Assembly: GCA_930367215.1 (NCBI GenBank)
Contig: OV884059.1
Coordinates: 24,080,945 to 24,144,944 of the forward strand
Source of the DNA: Pollenia angustigena
Taxonomy: Eukaryota > Arthropoda > Insecta > Diptera > Polleniidae
Direction: 5' to 3'
Length of the DNA: 64,000 nt
The notes beneath the pieces were generated by a model. It was not told where the DNA came from and did not search any database. It was given only the letters and a program-made list of their open reading frames with translations. A program made the translations under genes and the position numbers. Below are positions 1-10,450 of the stretch, piece by piece; the stretch's first letter is position 1; each line of letters opens with the position of its first letter.

Positions 1-93
1 CACCACGCTGTAGCCGATGTTGTGCTAAAATTGAAAAATTTTTCCTCAGGTCATTTCAGAACAAAAACGTTCCGCGTCGAAGCCGATTTCTGA
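1..93 (+). CDS. Possible 3' end of an open frame entering from the left edge
   Basis: Frame 1 is open for 30 codons from the first base to a TGA at 91-93, and its codon and residue mix (HHAVADVV at the start, FRVEADF before the stop) looks more coding-like than the surrounding poly-A/T sequence. I do not recognise the protein. It could be the end of a gene or a transposon ORF lying to the left, or chance. Confidence 0.22.
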   Translation, partial: HHAVADVVLKLKNFSSGHFRTKTFRVEADF

Positions 94-367
94 AAGCCCT
101 TTAAAATTGGTTTTTTTATTTTTTCAAAATTTTGTATTTTTCAAAATTTTTTATTTTATAATTATTTAACCATTAACATTTCTTAATGTAATTATATGAT
201 TACAATCAAAATTACAATATAAAAACTATCTTTGTTAAGTGAAATTAAGAGTTTGTGTTGATTTGCATTAGGGGAATATGTCTTATGCGACTTTGATGGC
301 GCGTTCCGCTCAAATGTTGCTGTGTTGTGTTTTTGGAATTCTTGATTCATCTTTCACCCAATGTCTT

Positions 368-1170
368 AGGCCGAGGCCACACAATGAGCGGCTAAGCGTC
401 AAGCGGCTGAGCGATGAGCGTCAAAGCTTCAAGTTTGAGCGGCAAGTGGCTTATTACTAAGCATCACTTCTTAGCGGTTAGTTGTTAAAATGTCATTGTA
501 AAGAGTGGCTTGTTCAATGTTATTACGCGAAAATCGTATTCATAAAAATGTAATGCGTTTAAAAAAAAAAAAAAATATTGCAGGCTGTTCGTCGATTTCG
601 AGCGAAGACTTCGTTCGCTTAACTTACATTTAAAACAAAAACAAATTATAAACAAGTAAGAAAGTATAGTCGGTCAAGCCCGACCATATGGCACTCTACA
701 ACACAGTATTAATAAACACTTCATGTTAATGTGTCCATACTTATCAAGCAAGGGGAATTAAGCCATTTATATACAAATCTACCCAATACAATACTGCCGT
801 ATGTCTGTGAAATGCTTTGATTTGCTGTTGCTAAAAGTTAACACCAAATTGACAAAAGAAAAAAATAATTTCTCGGTCATATTTTTATTTTTAAGATTTG
901 ATAATCTGTCTTGCCATAATTCGGTCGGCTTTGTACGGATGAAATCATAAGCTCCATATTAACTTTTGCCATGTTTATTTTTTGACGCTCAGAAACCAAC
1001 TATAAATTAGAACAAGTTTTATTCCTGAGCGACGCCGCTTAGTCGCTCAAAAATTTCGCTCGCATGCCGCTCATTTCGTGCCACTTCAATAGTATTTCAT
1101 ATGTTTTAATTTTTTGACGCTCATCGCTCAGCCGCTTGACGCTTAGCCGCTCATTGCGTGGCCTCGGCCT
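368..1170. mobile_element. Inverted-repeat element with 58-bp arms made of GAGCGGC-like subrepeats
   Basis: The arms at 368-425 and 1113-1170 are reverse complements of each other with about one mismatch. They begin AGGCCGAGGCCAC and contain short degenerate repeats of AGCGGC and GAGCG. The interior is AT-rich without a transposase. A fragment of another dispersed repeat sits inside at about 655-740. The GC-rich repetitive arms differ strongly in composition from the rest. It is probably a non-autonomous DNA transposon; the superfamily is not determined. Confidence 0.65.
655..740 (-). repeat. End fragment of the dispersed repeat also seen at 22338-23028
   Basis: The stretch with AAGTAAGAAAGTATAGTC and CAAGCCCGACCATATG is the reverse complement of the right end of the repeat at 22338-23028. 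It is truncated here. Confidence 0.5.
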
Positions 1171-2640
1171 TAGAAAGCATATCCGAGCATTAGTAAAGCG
1201 ATAATGATTTGTTTCAGGCTTCGAAGTCATTTTTATTGTAACAATGATCTGAAAACCAAATGTTGTACCAAGGGCCACATATAAAATTTTGAAAAAAACA
1301 GAGTTGTTTGTAACTAGTTTATCTCAAAAGCTAGTTACAAACCTGTTTATGGTTTGTATGGATAAATAAGTTTTACAAACTAGTTGATTACCATAAACAA
1401 CTTATAAACTGTTTATGGTGTAGGTGTAAATGCATTATTACTGATCCCAAACTTAATTGCATTTGACGCAAAACCTTTTTTAACGATATCGAAAATCTAA
1501 AGATGCAGTTCTTATTGTTTTTTTATGCACTACATGGTATGGATAGGGCCATTTTGATATTTTCAAAAATTGTAAAAAAGTTGTTTCCCTAATAAATATA
1601 TGTGAATTATTTGTAACGTGACAAAAAGTAGACTTTTTTGTGGAAATACCTATATGTAAAAAAATAAAAAGGTTTAACTAAGTTCTTGATCGCATTATGG
1701 AACCATTTGCTGCAGAAAGTTTCCTTAATTCGCTTTTGATACTGCATTCATGTCCATACAAGGAAACTTTGATTTTATTATTGTATGCGTTCTCTCTTTC
1801 TTTTCAATAACAAACACAGAAAAAATGCTTGACCAAGAAACAAAGTTAGACTTTTTCCATTCTTTGTGTTATTTTCTAAAAATAATTTATATACCCAACA
1901 AAGCTAATGGTGATTTCTTTCGTAAGAAAAATATGTTACAGTATATGGGCAGTTCCAGCGATATTTTTGCTTATATCTGTAATTTTTTTCTGAATACAGT
2001 GCAACTTGATTAATTTGTATATATTAAAACCCTTTTTACAAATTTGACTTCTTCATTTAAATTTTTTTGGTACAAATATCACGACACGTCAAAATGGAAA
2101 TGCCCATATCATGTAACACTTTCTAATGTAACCTTTAACCACTCAATAGGAGAAAATGTGCTGCTTTTATTTACAACTATTACCAGCAATTTTAAAAGCT
2201 ATTTGAGCGTTTTTTGCACACAATTACAGTGTGCAGAAATCGCCTGTGTGCAGAATCGCCTGGAAAAACTGAAAACGATAACATTATACATATAATTTTT
2301 CCATTTTAATATGGGCATTTCCACAGAAATTATGATAAATTAATCGAAATGTGGATACAATTATGTTTTCAAAAAGGTATAAAAACCCAAAATCGGTTTA
2401 GAACTAGCACAGTATTAAAAAATGCCCCACTAATGCGCAAATCATTACTTGACCGACAAATGCGGGCACAAACGTTTCAACAAATGTGTCGAAACTTTTT
2501 TGAAATTGATTTGTGCAATAAAATTTTTTACACAAAATACAGTACGTTACATTGCATTACATTTACGGTCGGCTAAGGCAGCCTTGATGAATGTAGAATG
2601 CAAGCAATTTAGCTCTAGATGCAAATGGCTTCAAACCTGA
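1171..2640. other. AT-rich intergenic sequence, no gene seen
   Basis: Around 1300-1420 there are several degenerate direct and inverted copies of a motif containing ACTAGTT and TTTATGGT. Short open frames at 1750-2640 have no codon bias and no recognisable domain. Confidence 0.5.
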
Positions 2641-3083
2641 GGCCTGATTCTGGCAGTCGTGATCGAGTACTTTCTCGATTCGAAAGCAATTTAGTATCTA
2701 ATTATTCAAGGCGAATTAACTACAGGTGGTGTCGAAACAGCATCTGATTTTGCAGTTCGAGCTCATTTGTTTTTTATTTTGCTAGTGTTTTGCTAAGAGT
2801 GGTTAACATTTCGAGCTATAAACACTAACAATACAATGCAAAAAACCCTATGTTGTTTTTGTTGTTTTTGGATTGTTGTAGTTCCGACACCAGCTGTAGT
2901 TGAATTCGCCTTGTATTTATTTCAGTCAATACTGAAAGAATCGGAATTATTTTTCAGTGTTATAAAGCATCAATTTGAGTTTCACAATACTGAAAAAATA
3001 ATTTCGATTCGTTCAGTATCGACTAAAATAAAATTGCTTTCGAATCGAGAAAGTACTCGATCACGACTGCCAGAATTAGGCCC
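2641..3083. mobile_element. MITE family B, copy 1, interrupted by another MITE
   Basis: Both ends carry the same roughly 50-bp inverted repeat starting GGCCTGATTCTGGCAGTCGT; the right end reads CTGCCAGAATTAGGCCC. A second copy without the interruption lies at 60250-60478, so the ancestral uninterrupted form is visible within this window. Confidence 0.8.
2707..2913. mobile_element. MITE, CAAGGCGAATT family, copy nested in family B
   Basis: The ends are CAAGGCGAATT and AATTCGCCTTG, with about 28 bp of terminal inverted repeat. It is flanked by TAATTATT (2699-2706) and TATTTATT (2914-2921), an 8-bp TSD with one mismatch. The uninterrupted family-B copy near 60310 has a single TAATTATT at the matching place. 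The 8-bp duplication suggests a hAT-like source. Confidence 0.85.
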
Positions 3084-3540
3084 ATGTATTTTTAGGGAAA
3101 TTAATAAAGCAATGCTCAAATGGATAACCGCTGCACGTGAGATTGTAATTCAGACTAGAACTGCCTGATTTTTTTTTATCAAAAGTGGAAATACAATTAA
3201 TTCTGTGTAATGAAGTTTCTTAAAAATTAACTACGTATTTCCTGACACTAAAACTAATCTCTTGCAGAACATAGTACAAGTAAAACTAAAAAAAAAAAAA
3301 TTTGGAGATTTTTTCTTTTATCGGGAGATTTTTGGGTAAACATTTTTATAAGTTTTGGGGGGGGGGACGAAAAAAATTAACTAGCAGCCCTTGGTAACAA
3401 GGCGAATTTATACAAATGACCGCATCCTGAGAGAGTGTTAAGGGACAAATACACGTACACGATGAATTCGCCCGTTGGACAAGCATTTGACAAGTGTATT
3501 TGGTCCTTAATGCTAGCTTTCCTCAAATTCCTTCAAGTTA

Positions 3541-3835
3541 TAGTCGTCAAGTCAAGGCGAATTAACTCCAGGTAAGCTCAACTCGTCAGCTGTATCCACG
3601 GCGAATTAAAAAAATGGTGAAACGTCAAAATATTGTTTTGTTTCTATACTGAAATTTGACAACAAGTCAGAAAATTGCAAAAACAAAATACATGGGGCAT
3701 ACATGGCGCTTTTTGTAGTTGTAGAGTTGCACTAACCTGTTATAAATTCGCCTTGCGTCAAGTCTTGAGTTTTTAGGAGAGAGAGCTAAAGAGATGACAT
3801 TCTTTTTTTCCATCTCTCCTTAGCTCAAGACTTGA
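3541..3835. mobile_element. Palindromic MITE fragment related to the 3850 hairpin, split by a CAAGGCGAATT element
   Basis: Arms with CGTCAAGTCTTGAGTTTTTA (3756 onward) and its reverse complement near 3810-3831 form a hairpin very like the one at 3850-3991. The CAAGGCGAATT element at 3553-3755 was inserted into its left arm. Confidence 0.6.
3553..3755. mobile_element. MITE, CAAGGCGAATT family, copy with perfect 8-bp TSD
   Basis: Starts CAAGGCGAATTAACT and ends AAATTCGCCTTG. Flanked on both sides by CGTCAAGT (3545-3552 and 3756-3763), a perfect 8-bp duplication. About 203 bp, the same size class as the other two complete copies. Confidence 0.85.
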
Positions 3836-3849
3836 CGGCTAAAACTTAA

Positions 3850-3991
3850 GTGCCGGTTCACACACGTGAAGTTTGACTCGTCAAGTCTTGAGTTTTTAGG
3901 AGAGAGTGGAAAAGAAATGGCATTCTCTTTTCCCTTCTCTCCTAAAAGATCAAGACTTGAAGAGTCAAACTTGACGTGTGTGAACCAGCAC
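3850..3991. mobile_element. 142-bp hairpin MITE (family C), copy 1
   Basis: Nearly one long palindrome: it starts GTGCCGGTTCACACACGT and ends ACGTGTGTGAACCAGCAC, with about 60 bp in each arm around a short loop. The flanks are TAA on both sides, a 3-bp TSD typical of PIF/Harbinger-type elements. A second copy is at 41156-41296. Confidence 0.8.
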
Positions 3992-4159
3992 TAAGGAGTG
4001 TGAACCAGCACTTTCCATTCCAAAATTTCATTGATTTTATGTTTAATTAAAAATGAATTTAATACGTTAAGAATCGAATTTATAACATTTTTACAATATT
4101 GTTTTATATAATATAACATTTTAATAATTTTTTCTTTTTATTTTTTTGTTACTTTCCAG

Positions 4160-6370
4160 AACTCTATACACAGCCGTCCTATTTCCTTAACGTCTTCAGC
4201 TTTAATAAAATCAACTTCCCAATGTCAACAAACCAATCATCCTACCAAAAAGCAAGCAGGCAAAGCTTCACATATTTATAATAAAAAAGTTCAAAACTTA
4301 CCAAGACAACAGGAAGATATTGAAAGTGATTCCGATTCTGATGATGAATATGAACGTAAAAGACAAAAATCTAATAAAAAATATAGTCAAAAGGTAAGTC
4401 TAATTAGGAGATAAAAAAAACTTGTTTAACAACGGCATAAATTCGTATAAATGTTAGAAAAGGGAGTTAAGCGTATCTGGGACATGTTTCTTTCTTTTAA
4501 ATGTCAAGAATTCTAATTAGGTTGGCTATGTCTTAAACAATTAAAATTCTAGTCGGGTATTTGAAAACAAATATTTTGTTTTGTTTATCGAAAACAAAAT
4601 TGCGCTTAAGAAAACAAAAAAATGCAAATAATTTTTGTATAGATTAAAGCTGTTTCTTTTTTTTTAAGGAAATTTGTTTACAAAAATATCTTTTAACTTG
4701 TTTGGCAAGTAAACAAATAAAAAAAAGCAATATTTTAACAAGATTTTAATAAAAAAATTGAGCACGATCTTTAAGGCAAATAAAAGATTTAACTTTATTA
4801 AACATTTTAAAAGAAATTAAAACTTAATATAACTTCTAAAAATGGATTCAGTTTTATGGAAAAACCATTTCAAATTGAAAGAAATTTACGAAAGATGATC
4901 AAAAATTTTTAAAGTAGATCATATTTGTAGGATTAAAAAGCTTAAACTGGAGTTAATTTTAAAACAAATTTTAAAGAAAATTTTGCATTTTCACAACAGT
5001 TTCTTTCCGTTTTAACAATGTATTACAAAATGAAGAAATTTAAAACTTTGTATGCAATTTTTATTTAAAAAGATTTAAAGGAATAAATGTAGAAACTTAT
5101 CTCATAAACCAATACAACAATTTTCTGAAAATCACATGATTTCAAATCACGTGCTTTTGAAATCACACGTGTGATTTTGTGGTGTTCTGAAAGTCATTCC
5201 GTTTTTGTGTTTCTCGGTGTGCTTTCGGCAATTGAAGATCACAACAAAACACACAAAATCGGACACTCAAATATCAAACGTGTGTGTTGAGTAGGCGCAT
5301 GTGATTTGAGTTAGTGATTTTCAGAACAGGCCTGATTAATTGATAGTAATGCAATTTAATTTTAAAATTAAAGTAAAAAAAGTTTAGATTCAAATTTAGA
5401 ATCTAACCTAAATTTGACTAAAGTTGAATGCCTGTTTTCATAGAAATATTTTGAATTTAATAAAGGTTTAAAAACAAATTTTCTTTGAAAATTTTCCTTT
5501 ATAAACGTTTCTTATATTTAATAATCGGGGGTTTTAAACATTTAATAAGAATTTAGCAATAAACTAAAATTTTCCTTAATAAAAGTTTCTTAATTTTAGT
5601 AATCGGGGGCATCAAACATTTAATAAGAATTTAGCAATTAAACTTAAATATTTTTATTAAAAGTTTTCAAATAAATTAACTTTGCTTGAGAATTTTAAAC
5701 CTAACCTCAATTTTAATGATAAAGTTTACAAACTAACCTCAAATTTTTCTCTTTTATTGAATTCAAGGGCGATTCAGAGTTTTGGCGCCGCAAAATGCGT
5801 ACCTTACATCGTATTCTAGATATTAATCGCGATGGTGTGATTTCATTTGATGATTTTACTTTATTGCATAAAAGATTCTCAGACTTGGGACATTTAACAC
5901 CTGAACTATCAGCCGAATTTTTGACTGAATTGAAACAAACCTGGGAAGAACAATTTGGTGAAATAACTCCCTATAATCTTGTAACAGCAGAACAATTTTT
6001 GGCTGATGTACACCATCGTTTAAACGATGAGAAAATGTTCAAAAGAGTAGGCCGTTTCCTGCCCTATTTGTTCAAGGTGAGTTTTTTTTTAACAAGGAAA
6101 TCTTTTAAAATTAACAATTTGTTTTTTTTTTAATTCTAGGCTGTCGACTACGATCACTCAGGCTACTTAGATTTAGATCAATACAAACTATTCTTCCGTT
6201 GTTTGGGCCTTTCCGACGAGGATGCTGCTATTTCTTTTGCTGTGATAGACATTAACGGTGACGGCCAAGTGTCGTTTAAAGAGTTTGTCCATTTGGGCCG
6301 CCAATTCTTTGTTACCGAAGATGAAACCAAAATATCTAAAATGTTTTGGGGTCCCCTTATTGATCATTGA
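4160..6370 (+). CDS. Sarcoplasmic calcium-binding protein (EF-hand), 5' exon(s) missing
   Basis: Three exons join in phase 0: 4160-4393, 5768-6076 and 6140-6370, each with AG acceptors and GT donors. They encode 257 residues ending in FWGPLIDH and a TGA stop. Three calcium-binding loops are visible: DINRDGVISFDD (about residue 96 of the visible part), DYDHSGYLDLDQ (about 184) and DINGDGQVSFKE (about 218). The third is canonical, the second has Q at position 12, and the first ends in D. This order and C-terminus match the arthropod sarcoplasmic calcium-binding protein family, cytosolic calcium buffers of muscle. The first visible exon encodes a low-complexity, Ser/Lys-rich leader with an acidic run (ESDSDSDDEYE). 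No start codon is supported upstream, so the initiating exon is left of 4160 or outside the window. The 1.37 kb intron carries a MITE. Confidence 0.9.
5121..5330. mobile_element. MITE in the intron of the calcium-binding protein gene
   Basis: The ends are inverted repeats: TTTTCTGAAAATCACATG on the left and GTGATTTTCAGAACAGG on the right, with a second internal pair around CAAATCACGTGC and GCGCATGTGATTTG. No coding capacity. Confidence 0.6.
5491..5650. repeat. Two-copy tandem duplication of about 80 bp in the intron
   Basis: TTTAATAAGAATTTAGCAAT and AATCGGGGG each occur twice about 78 bp apart (for example near 5540 and 5618). AT-rich intronic sequence. Confidence 0.55.
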
Positions 6371-6709
6371 CTTGCCGATTATGCCCACGAGGCTATTATT
6401 GCATTATTAGCCCGTGGTTCTTGGCGAGATCTTCAACGTTGTGGAGCCATCTTAACTTACGTATGCATGAATGCTGTCTACGAACAATTCCGTGAATATT
6501 TTTGGAGCAATGATGAAAATGTCAAAAATGAACATTTATTTTTAAGATTATTTTTATACATTAATTCATTAATTTTACTAACAGTATCATGGCGCAAATA
6601 TAATAGTCATGATATCAAGGCGTTTATTGTTAAGCACATTAAAAGATATAATAAACTACGTAAGAAGGCGAAAAAGAAAAAGAGAAGAAAACGTGTAATT
6701 GTAATGTAA
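6371..6709 (+). CDS. In-frame open extension beyond the TGA: candidate stop-codon readthrough
   Basis: Directly after the TGA (6368-6370), whose next base is C, the same frame runs 112 codons to a TAA at 6707-6709. The first 45 or so residues (starting LADYAHEAIIALLARG) have well-mixed codons and look like folded protein. The later part has a hydrophobic run around residues 58-75 and ends in a Lys/Arg-rich tail (KKAKKKKRRKR). Given the AT content, a frame this long without a stop is unlikely by chance. UGA followed by C is the leakiest stop context known, and readthrough is documented for many fly genes. Whether it is translated here is inference; the alternatives are a former coding region now in the 3' UTR, or a mutation or error creating the stop. 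Confidence 0.5.
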   Translation, partial: LADYAHEAIIALLARGSWRDLQRCGAILTYVCMNAVYEQFREYFWSNDENVKNEHLFLRLFLYINSLILLTVSWRKYNSHDIKAFIVKHIKRYNKLRKKAKKKKRRKRVIVM

Positions 6710-6782
6710 ACAATTAATTAGTTTTATATATATATATTTTTTTTATTATTATTATAAATCTTATAGTTTTTAAGCGAAGAAT

Positions 6783-6788
6783 AATAAA
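6783..6788 (+). terminator. Poly(A) signal of the calcium-binding protein gene
   Basis: AATAAA lies 74 bases after the downstream TAA and about 410 bases after the TGA, at the end of an AT-rich untranslated stretch. It is the first clear AATAAA on this strand after the gene. Confidence 0.6.
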
Positions 6789-6838
6789 AACGAGAGTAAT
6801 TTTTATATAAAAATAACTTTTTAACAGGAGATTTTTAT

Positions 6839-6902
6839 TTAAATACCCACAACTTTATTAATACGTTTTACCTCCTTTATTTGACCATCGATTTCAGCGG
6901 TC
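6839..6902 (-). CDS. Candidate terminal exon of an unidentified minus-strand gene
   Basis: On the minus strand a good acceptor (a run of TCTCTC then TTTCCAG, at 6903 and above) is followed by one phase base and 20 codons ending in TAA at 6839. The peptide is TAEIDGQIKEVKRINKVVGI, a helical, coiled-coil-like C-terminus. The preceding exon was not found. If real, this gene ends about 50 bases from the poly(A) signal of the convergent calcium-binding protein gene, so their transcripts would overlap tail to tail. I do not recognise the family. Confidence 0.4.
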
Positions 6903-7639
6903 CTGGAAAGAGAGAGAGAGAGTGAGATAAAGGAATAAGGGATAAGATATAAAGAGAATAAAACTCTTCGAAAATGGCAGTGATTATGGAAGAGTTAATT
7001 AAATGAATATGGCATGCGAAAATATCTGAATAAGAAACCGAAGAAGAAAAATGTCTATTCTAAATTTCGCAAAAGATTTAAAGCAGTGGCACAACAATTC
7101 CTTGTATAGTATTTGAACATTTTAGTGTTTCATTGCTGGACATTTCTAAATGTCTTTGAAGTTTCGTATATATAACAATTACAAATTTGTAGTACACTAT
7201 ACATATACATAAGTGTAATGTCCTTAAGTACAGTTCGTAAATTCCGCTTTAAAAAAATCTTAAATGTTTAAAAAATGTGGGCTTTCTTGGCAGAAGTTTT
7301 AGTATGTCCTCAGCTAATGGATCCAACATCCATTGCATTTTTTGCGAAAGTGCAAATGCAAAACATTGTAGCTTTTTGTTGGCAATCCAACAACAAAATA
7401 AGTACACAGAATAGCAATTGTCAAATCAATGCAATTGCGCAATACTAACACTGTAAAGCTTTTTCTGCTCTGTGAATAGCGTTTGCATCCCTGCTACTCG
7501 AACAGCCGACATTTATAAACAATAATTTAGAATTGTATAGTCAATCTACTAATCGTCAGCTCATTATTGGTTTGGCGATATACCAAAGAGTCTTAGTGGC
7601 GAAAAACAACAGCAATAAAGGTTTACATAAAGTTTTCTG

Positions 7640-8030
7640 AAAATAAACCCGATGAAATTTTCTTGTATTTTCACCACTGCTTTCGGCATATGTTTTGACG
7701 AAAAATGTAAATTTTTGTGAACGCTCATTAACGAACTTAGAAGTTAATAGTATTTTATTGAAAATTAAAATTTTGGTTTTGTGCCGCATACGCCACTTTT
7801 CTAAAACTATTTCCAAAAAGTTGTTTACATTCTATTTTGCTTTTGCTACATTCTTTTTTTAGGGCAATACAGCAAAGCAAGAGTAAAGTTTATTTTTTTT
7901 TTTTGCTTTCGCTTTAACTAACTTGTTTTTCTTACAGTAATGAAGCAAAGCAAGAGTGAAATTTATTTTGTACATTTTTGTATGAAGAACAGTGACGTGT
8001 AGAGCAAAACAATACTTAATACTGTTTAGA
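7640..8030 (-). repeat. Dispersed repeat, inverted copy at 25255-25665
   Basis: Read on the minus strand, this stretch aligns along most of its length with 25255-25665 on the plus strand. Shared blocks include GCGGCACAAAAC, TTCTAAGTTCGTTAA, AGCAGTGGTGAAAATACAAG and AAAGCAAGAGTGAAATTTAT. No ends were determined. Confidence 0.6.
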
Positions 8031-8439
8031 ATAGAGCAAAATTAATGCCTCATATCTCAGAAACCATAAAAAAATTCATGAAAGAAGCTTTGGATTCGGA
8101 AAGGGGGTATTCAAAATATATTTACCCCATACCTAACTAAATTTTTTTTATATGGTCGGTAGTTCAAACCAAGAATGGGCTGACGTAATGCTGCGATAAT
8201 GTTTTCTTTTATACTTCTTCATGGTATTTTAAAACAATTTTACAAAGAAACCAAACACCTTTTTTAAATTTTCATGTATTAGCTGTTTACTAATTTGCAT
8301 CTAGCATTGCAAAGTTTCTTAAAATATCGCTCACAGTCAATGACAAAATTATTGCAATAGCAAACAGTTTCAACCTAAAATGCCCCAGACACTGAATAAG
8401 GCTTTTATATGTTTTTAAGGCACTTTTAGTCAGTGTTAA

Positions 8440-8625
8440 AAAAAATTCAGTCAAAGCAGAATATCTGGTATTTCTTCCACTTCTTCATTTGTCATTGGCA
8501 AAAAAAAGAACTTGCTTTTACTTCTGATTCATTAAATGTAAACAGTCTCTGTCAAACCAACTCAAAAAGTGAAAAGTTGTACAAAAAGTTGGTTTTTGTT
8601 CGACAGTTTTTAAAATCCTGCTTTT
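8440..8625 (+). repeat. Dispersed repeat, inverted copy at 56010-56160
   Basis: The core, with CTTTTACTTCTGATTCATTA, AACTCAAAAAG and GACAGTTTTT, matches the reverse complement of 56010-56160 with scattered differences. Confidence 0.5.
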
Positions 8626-8777
8626 AGTATAGTTTTTAATAAGACTGGATTTTTTAAACAGCCTGGATTAAAAAGGATTCTTCTATACTTGGAAACTACA
8701 GAATTTCATTGCTGTGTTGTTTCTTTAATGATGTTTAATCAGTTTTTTGAAAATTTGTTCATATATTTTTAGTACAT

Positions 8778-9453
8778 TAGTTGCGTTCGAGAACACAAAA
8801 GATTTTACTATTTTTTAGGAAACTTTACTGCATTTTACGAAGTTGCGTTCGAGTACACAAAATGCAGTAAATGAGAACATAAATTGAGAGCGAAAAGTGA
8901 CAGTTCTTGTCTGAGTATTTACAAATTTTTACTGCAGAAATTTTTGCAGTAAAATTTAGTAAATCAAAAAAACATGTTTCAAAAGGTAAACAAACAAAAG
9001 TAACAAATGAAAAGCATATAAATTGATTGTGAAAAAATTGTTAAATAAAAGAAAAGTTGAAATAAAAATTAAACCAAAACAAAAAGTGAATAAATATCAA
9101 TTAATTGAACTTGTTTGTGAAGCACTTATTTGGCTAAATACAAACAAACTTTTGAAAAAATTATTCATGTTCTTTTAAATAATTTAACCCGCTACAAATT
9201 AGCAAAAACAAACAAATATGAAAGATTACATAAAATAGTTTCTTTGTTTGTTTGTATAATCGAGTACCGATAGGAAAACGAGTTAAGTAGTCAAAAGTGT
9301 CAATATTTTTCAACACTTGAATTATTTGCCATCAGCTGTTGCCTTTATTTTACGAATTTTTACAAATTTTGCGTTCGCGTACTTTTTTGGAGAGAAAATT
9401 TTTTAGTTTACTCATTTACTGCATTTTACTGTAAAAGTACTCAAACGCACCTA
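8778..9453. mobile_element. MITE of about 675 bp with TIR TTAGTTGCGTTCGAG
   Basis: The left end reads TTAGTTGCGTTCGAGAACAC, repeated as a second internal copy at about 8841. The right end, reversed, reads TAATAGGTGCGTTTGAGTAC. The sub-terminal ATGCAGTAAATGAG is also shared by both sides. The interior is AT-rich without a transposase. Confidence 0.65.
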
Positions 9454-9599
9454 TTATTGATAAAAAGAAAATAAATCAAAATTTGCAAAACTTTAGTATG
9501 TCATTGCCACAATTTGTGTAGCAAAATGAATTAAAGTGATAGTATGTGTACTAAACGTTTATAATAAATTTTAAGTACAAACTATGACAAGTTGGAATT

Positions 9600-10450
9600 A
9601 AACAAGCCGAATCTTTGATACCCTCCACCGACACTTCGAATGTTGTAGGAGTAATATCTGTATGATGTCTATTTATTATTATAATCTTTGTAAAAACAGA
9701 CATCTGCATTAAAATTTTTTGCTGTTTAGACCTATATAAAATTATTGATCGACAATCAGAATCAATTTTAAAAAGTTTGAGTAGAATATCAGTTTAATAT
9801 GAACTTAAATGATTTTCAAGAGAACAAATTATATAAAAGCCATGGTAAGCTATGAACCAATCATCCCAAATTCTGCAGAACGATTTCTGGTATTAAAAAA
9901 CATAAATTTCAATACAGCGGTGCAATTAGTTTAAGCGTTTGCAGTAAATTTCAGAAGGCTGCTAAAATGGAATTTAAGGAAAATTATGGACCGTATATCA
10001 CAAAATTGCATAACATTTTTTCTGGCCATATGAAGCTAAACTGGAAGAAAGTTTACCGCGTATTTAATTATTTTACCAGAGTGGGCTTTATATGAGGCCT
10101 ATGGTAAGTTATGCACCGATCTTCACCAAATTTCACAGTGTCATTTCTAGTTCTATAAAACTGTGATGTACCAAATTTTGTTATGATAGCGTTATTTTTT
10201 ACGTTTTTAGGCGTACTAAGCTGTTTTCCGGGAGTAGGGTTTATATGGGGCCTAGGGTAAATTATGAACTGATCTTCACAAAATTTTAAAGTCTTATTTC
10301 TCGTTCAATAAAACTGTAATGTACCAAATTTTGTTATGATAGCATTGTTAGTTAGGGTTTTAGGCTTACTATACTGTTTTCCGGGAGTAGGGCTTATATG
10401 GGGCCTAGGGTAAATCATGAGCGGATCTTCACGAAATTTTATTTTTTCTC
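9600..10450 (+). repeat. Tandem repeat array, unit about 150 bp
   Basis: Three good units begin near 10080, 10229 and 10382, each with TTTATATG(G/A)GGCCTA, then GATCTTCAC, then TACCAAATTTTGTTATGATA, then CTGTTTTCCGGGAGTAGGG. A more diverged unit lies near 9828. No coding capacity. Confidence 0.65.

Larger units (their letters stand above)
6911..8777. other. Intergenic, AT-rich, with dispersed repeat fragments
   Basis: No convincing gene. The stretch 7640-8030 and the stretch 8440-8625 are each repeated elsewhere in the window (separate entries). The rest has only short, biased open frames. Confidence 0.5.

Noticed and set aside
2836..3168. A 110-residue plus-strand protein
   Set aside because: It spans the right arms of two nested MITEs.
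9600..10450. CRISPR-like array
   Set aside because: Units are about 150 bp, diverged, without short spacers, in a eukaryotic context.
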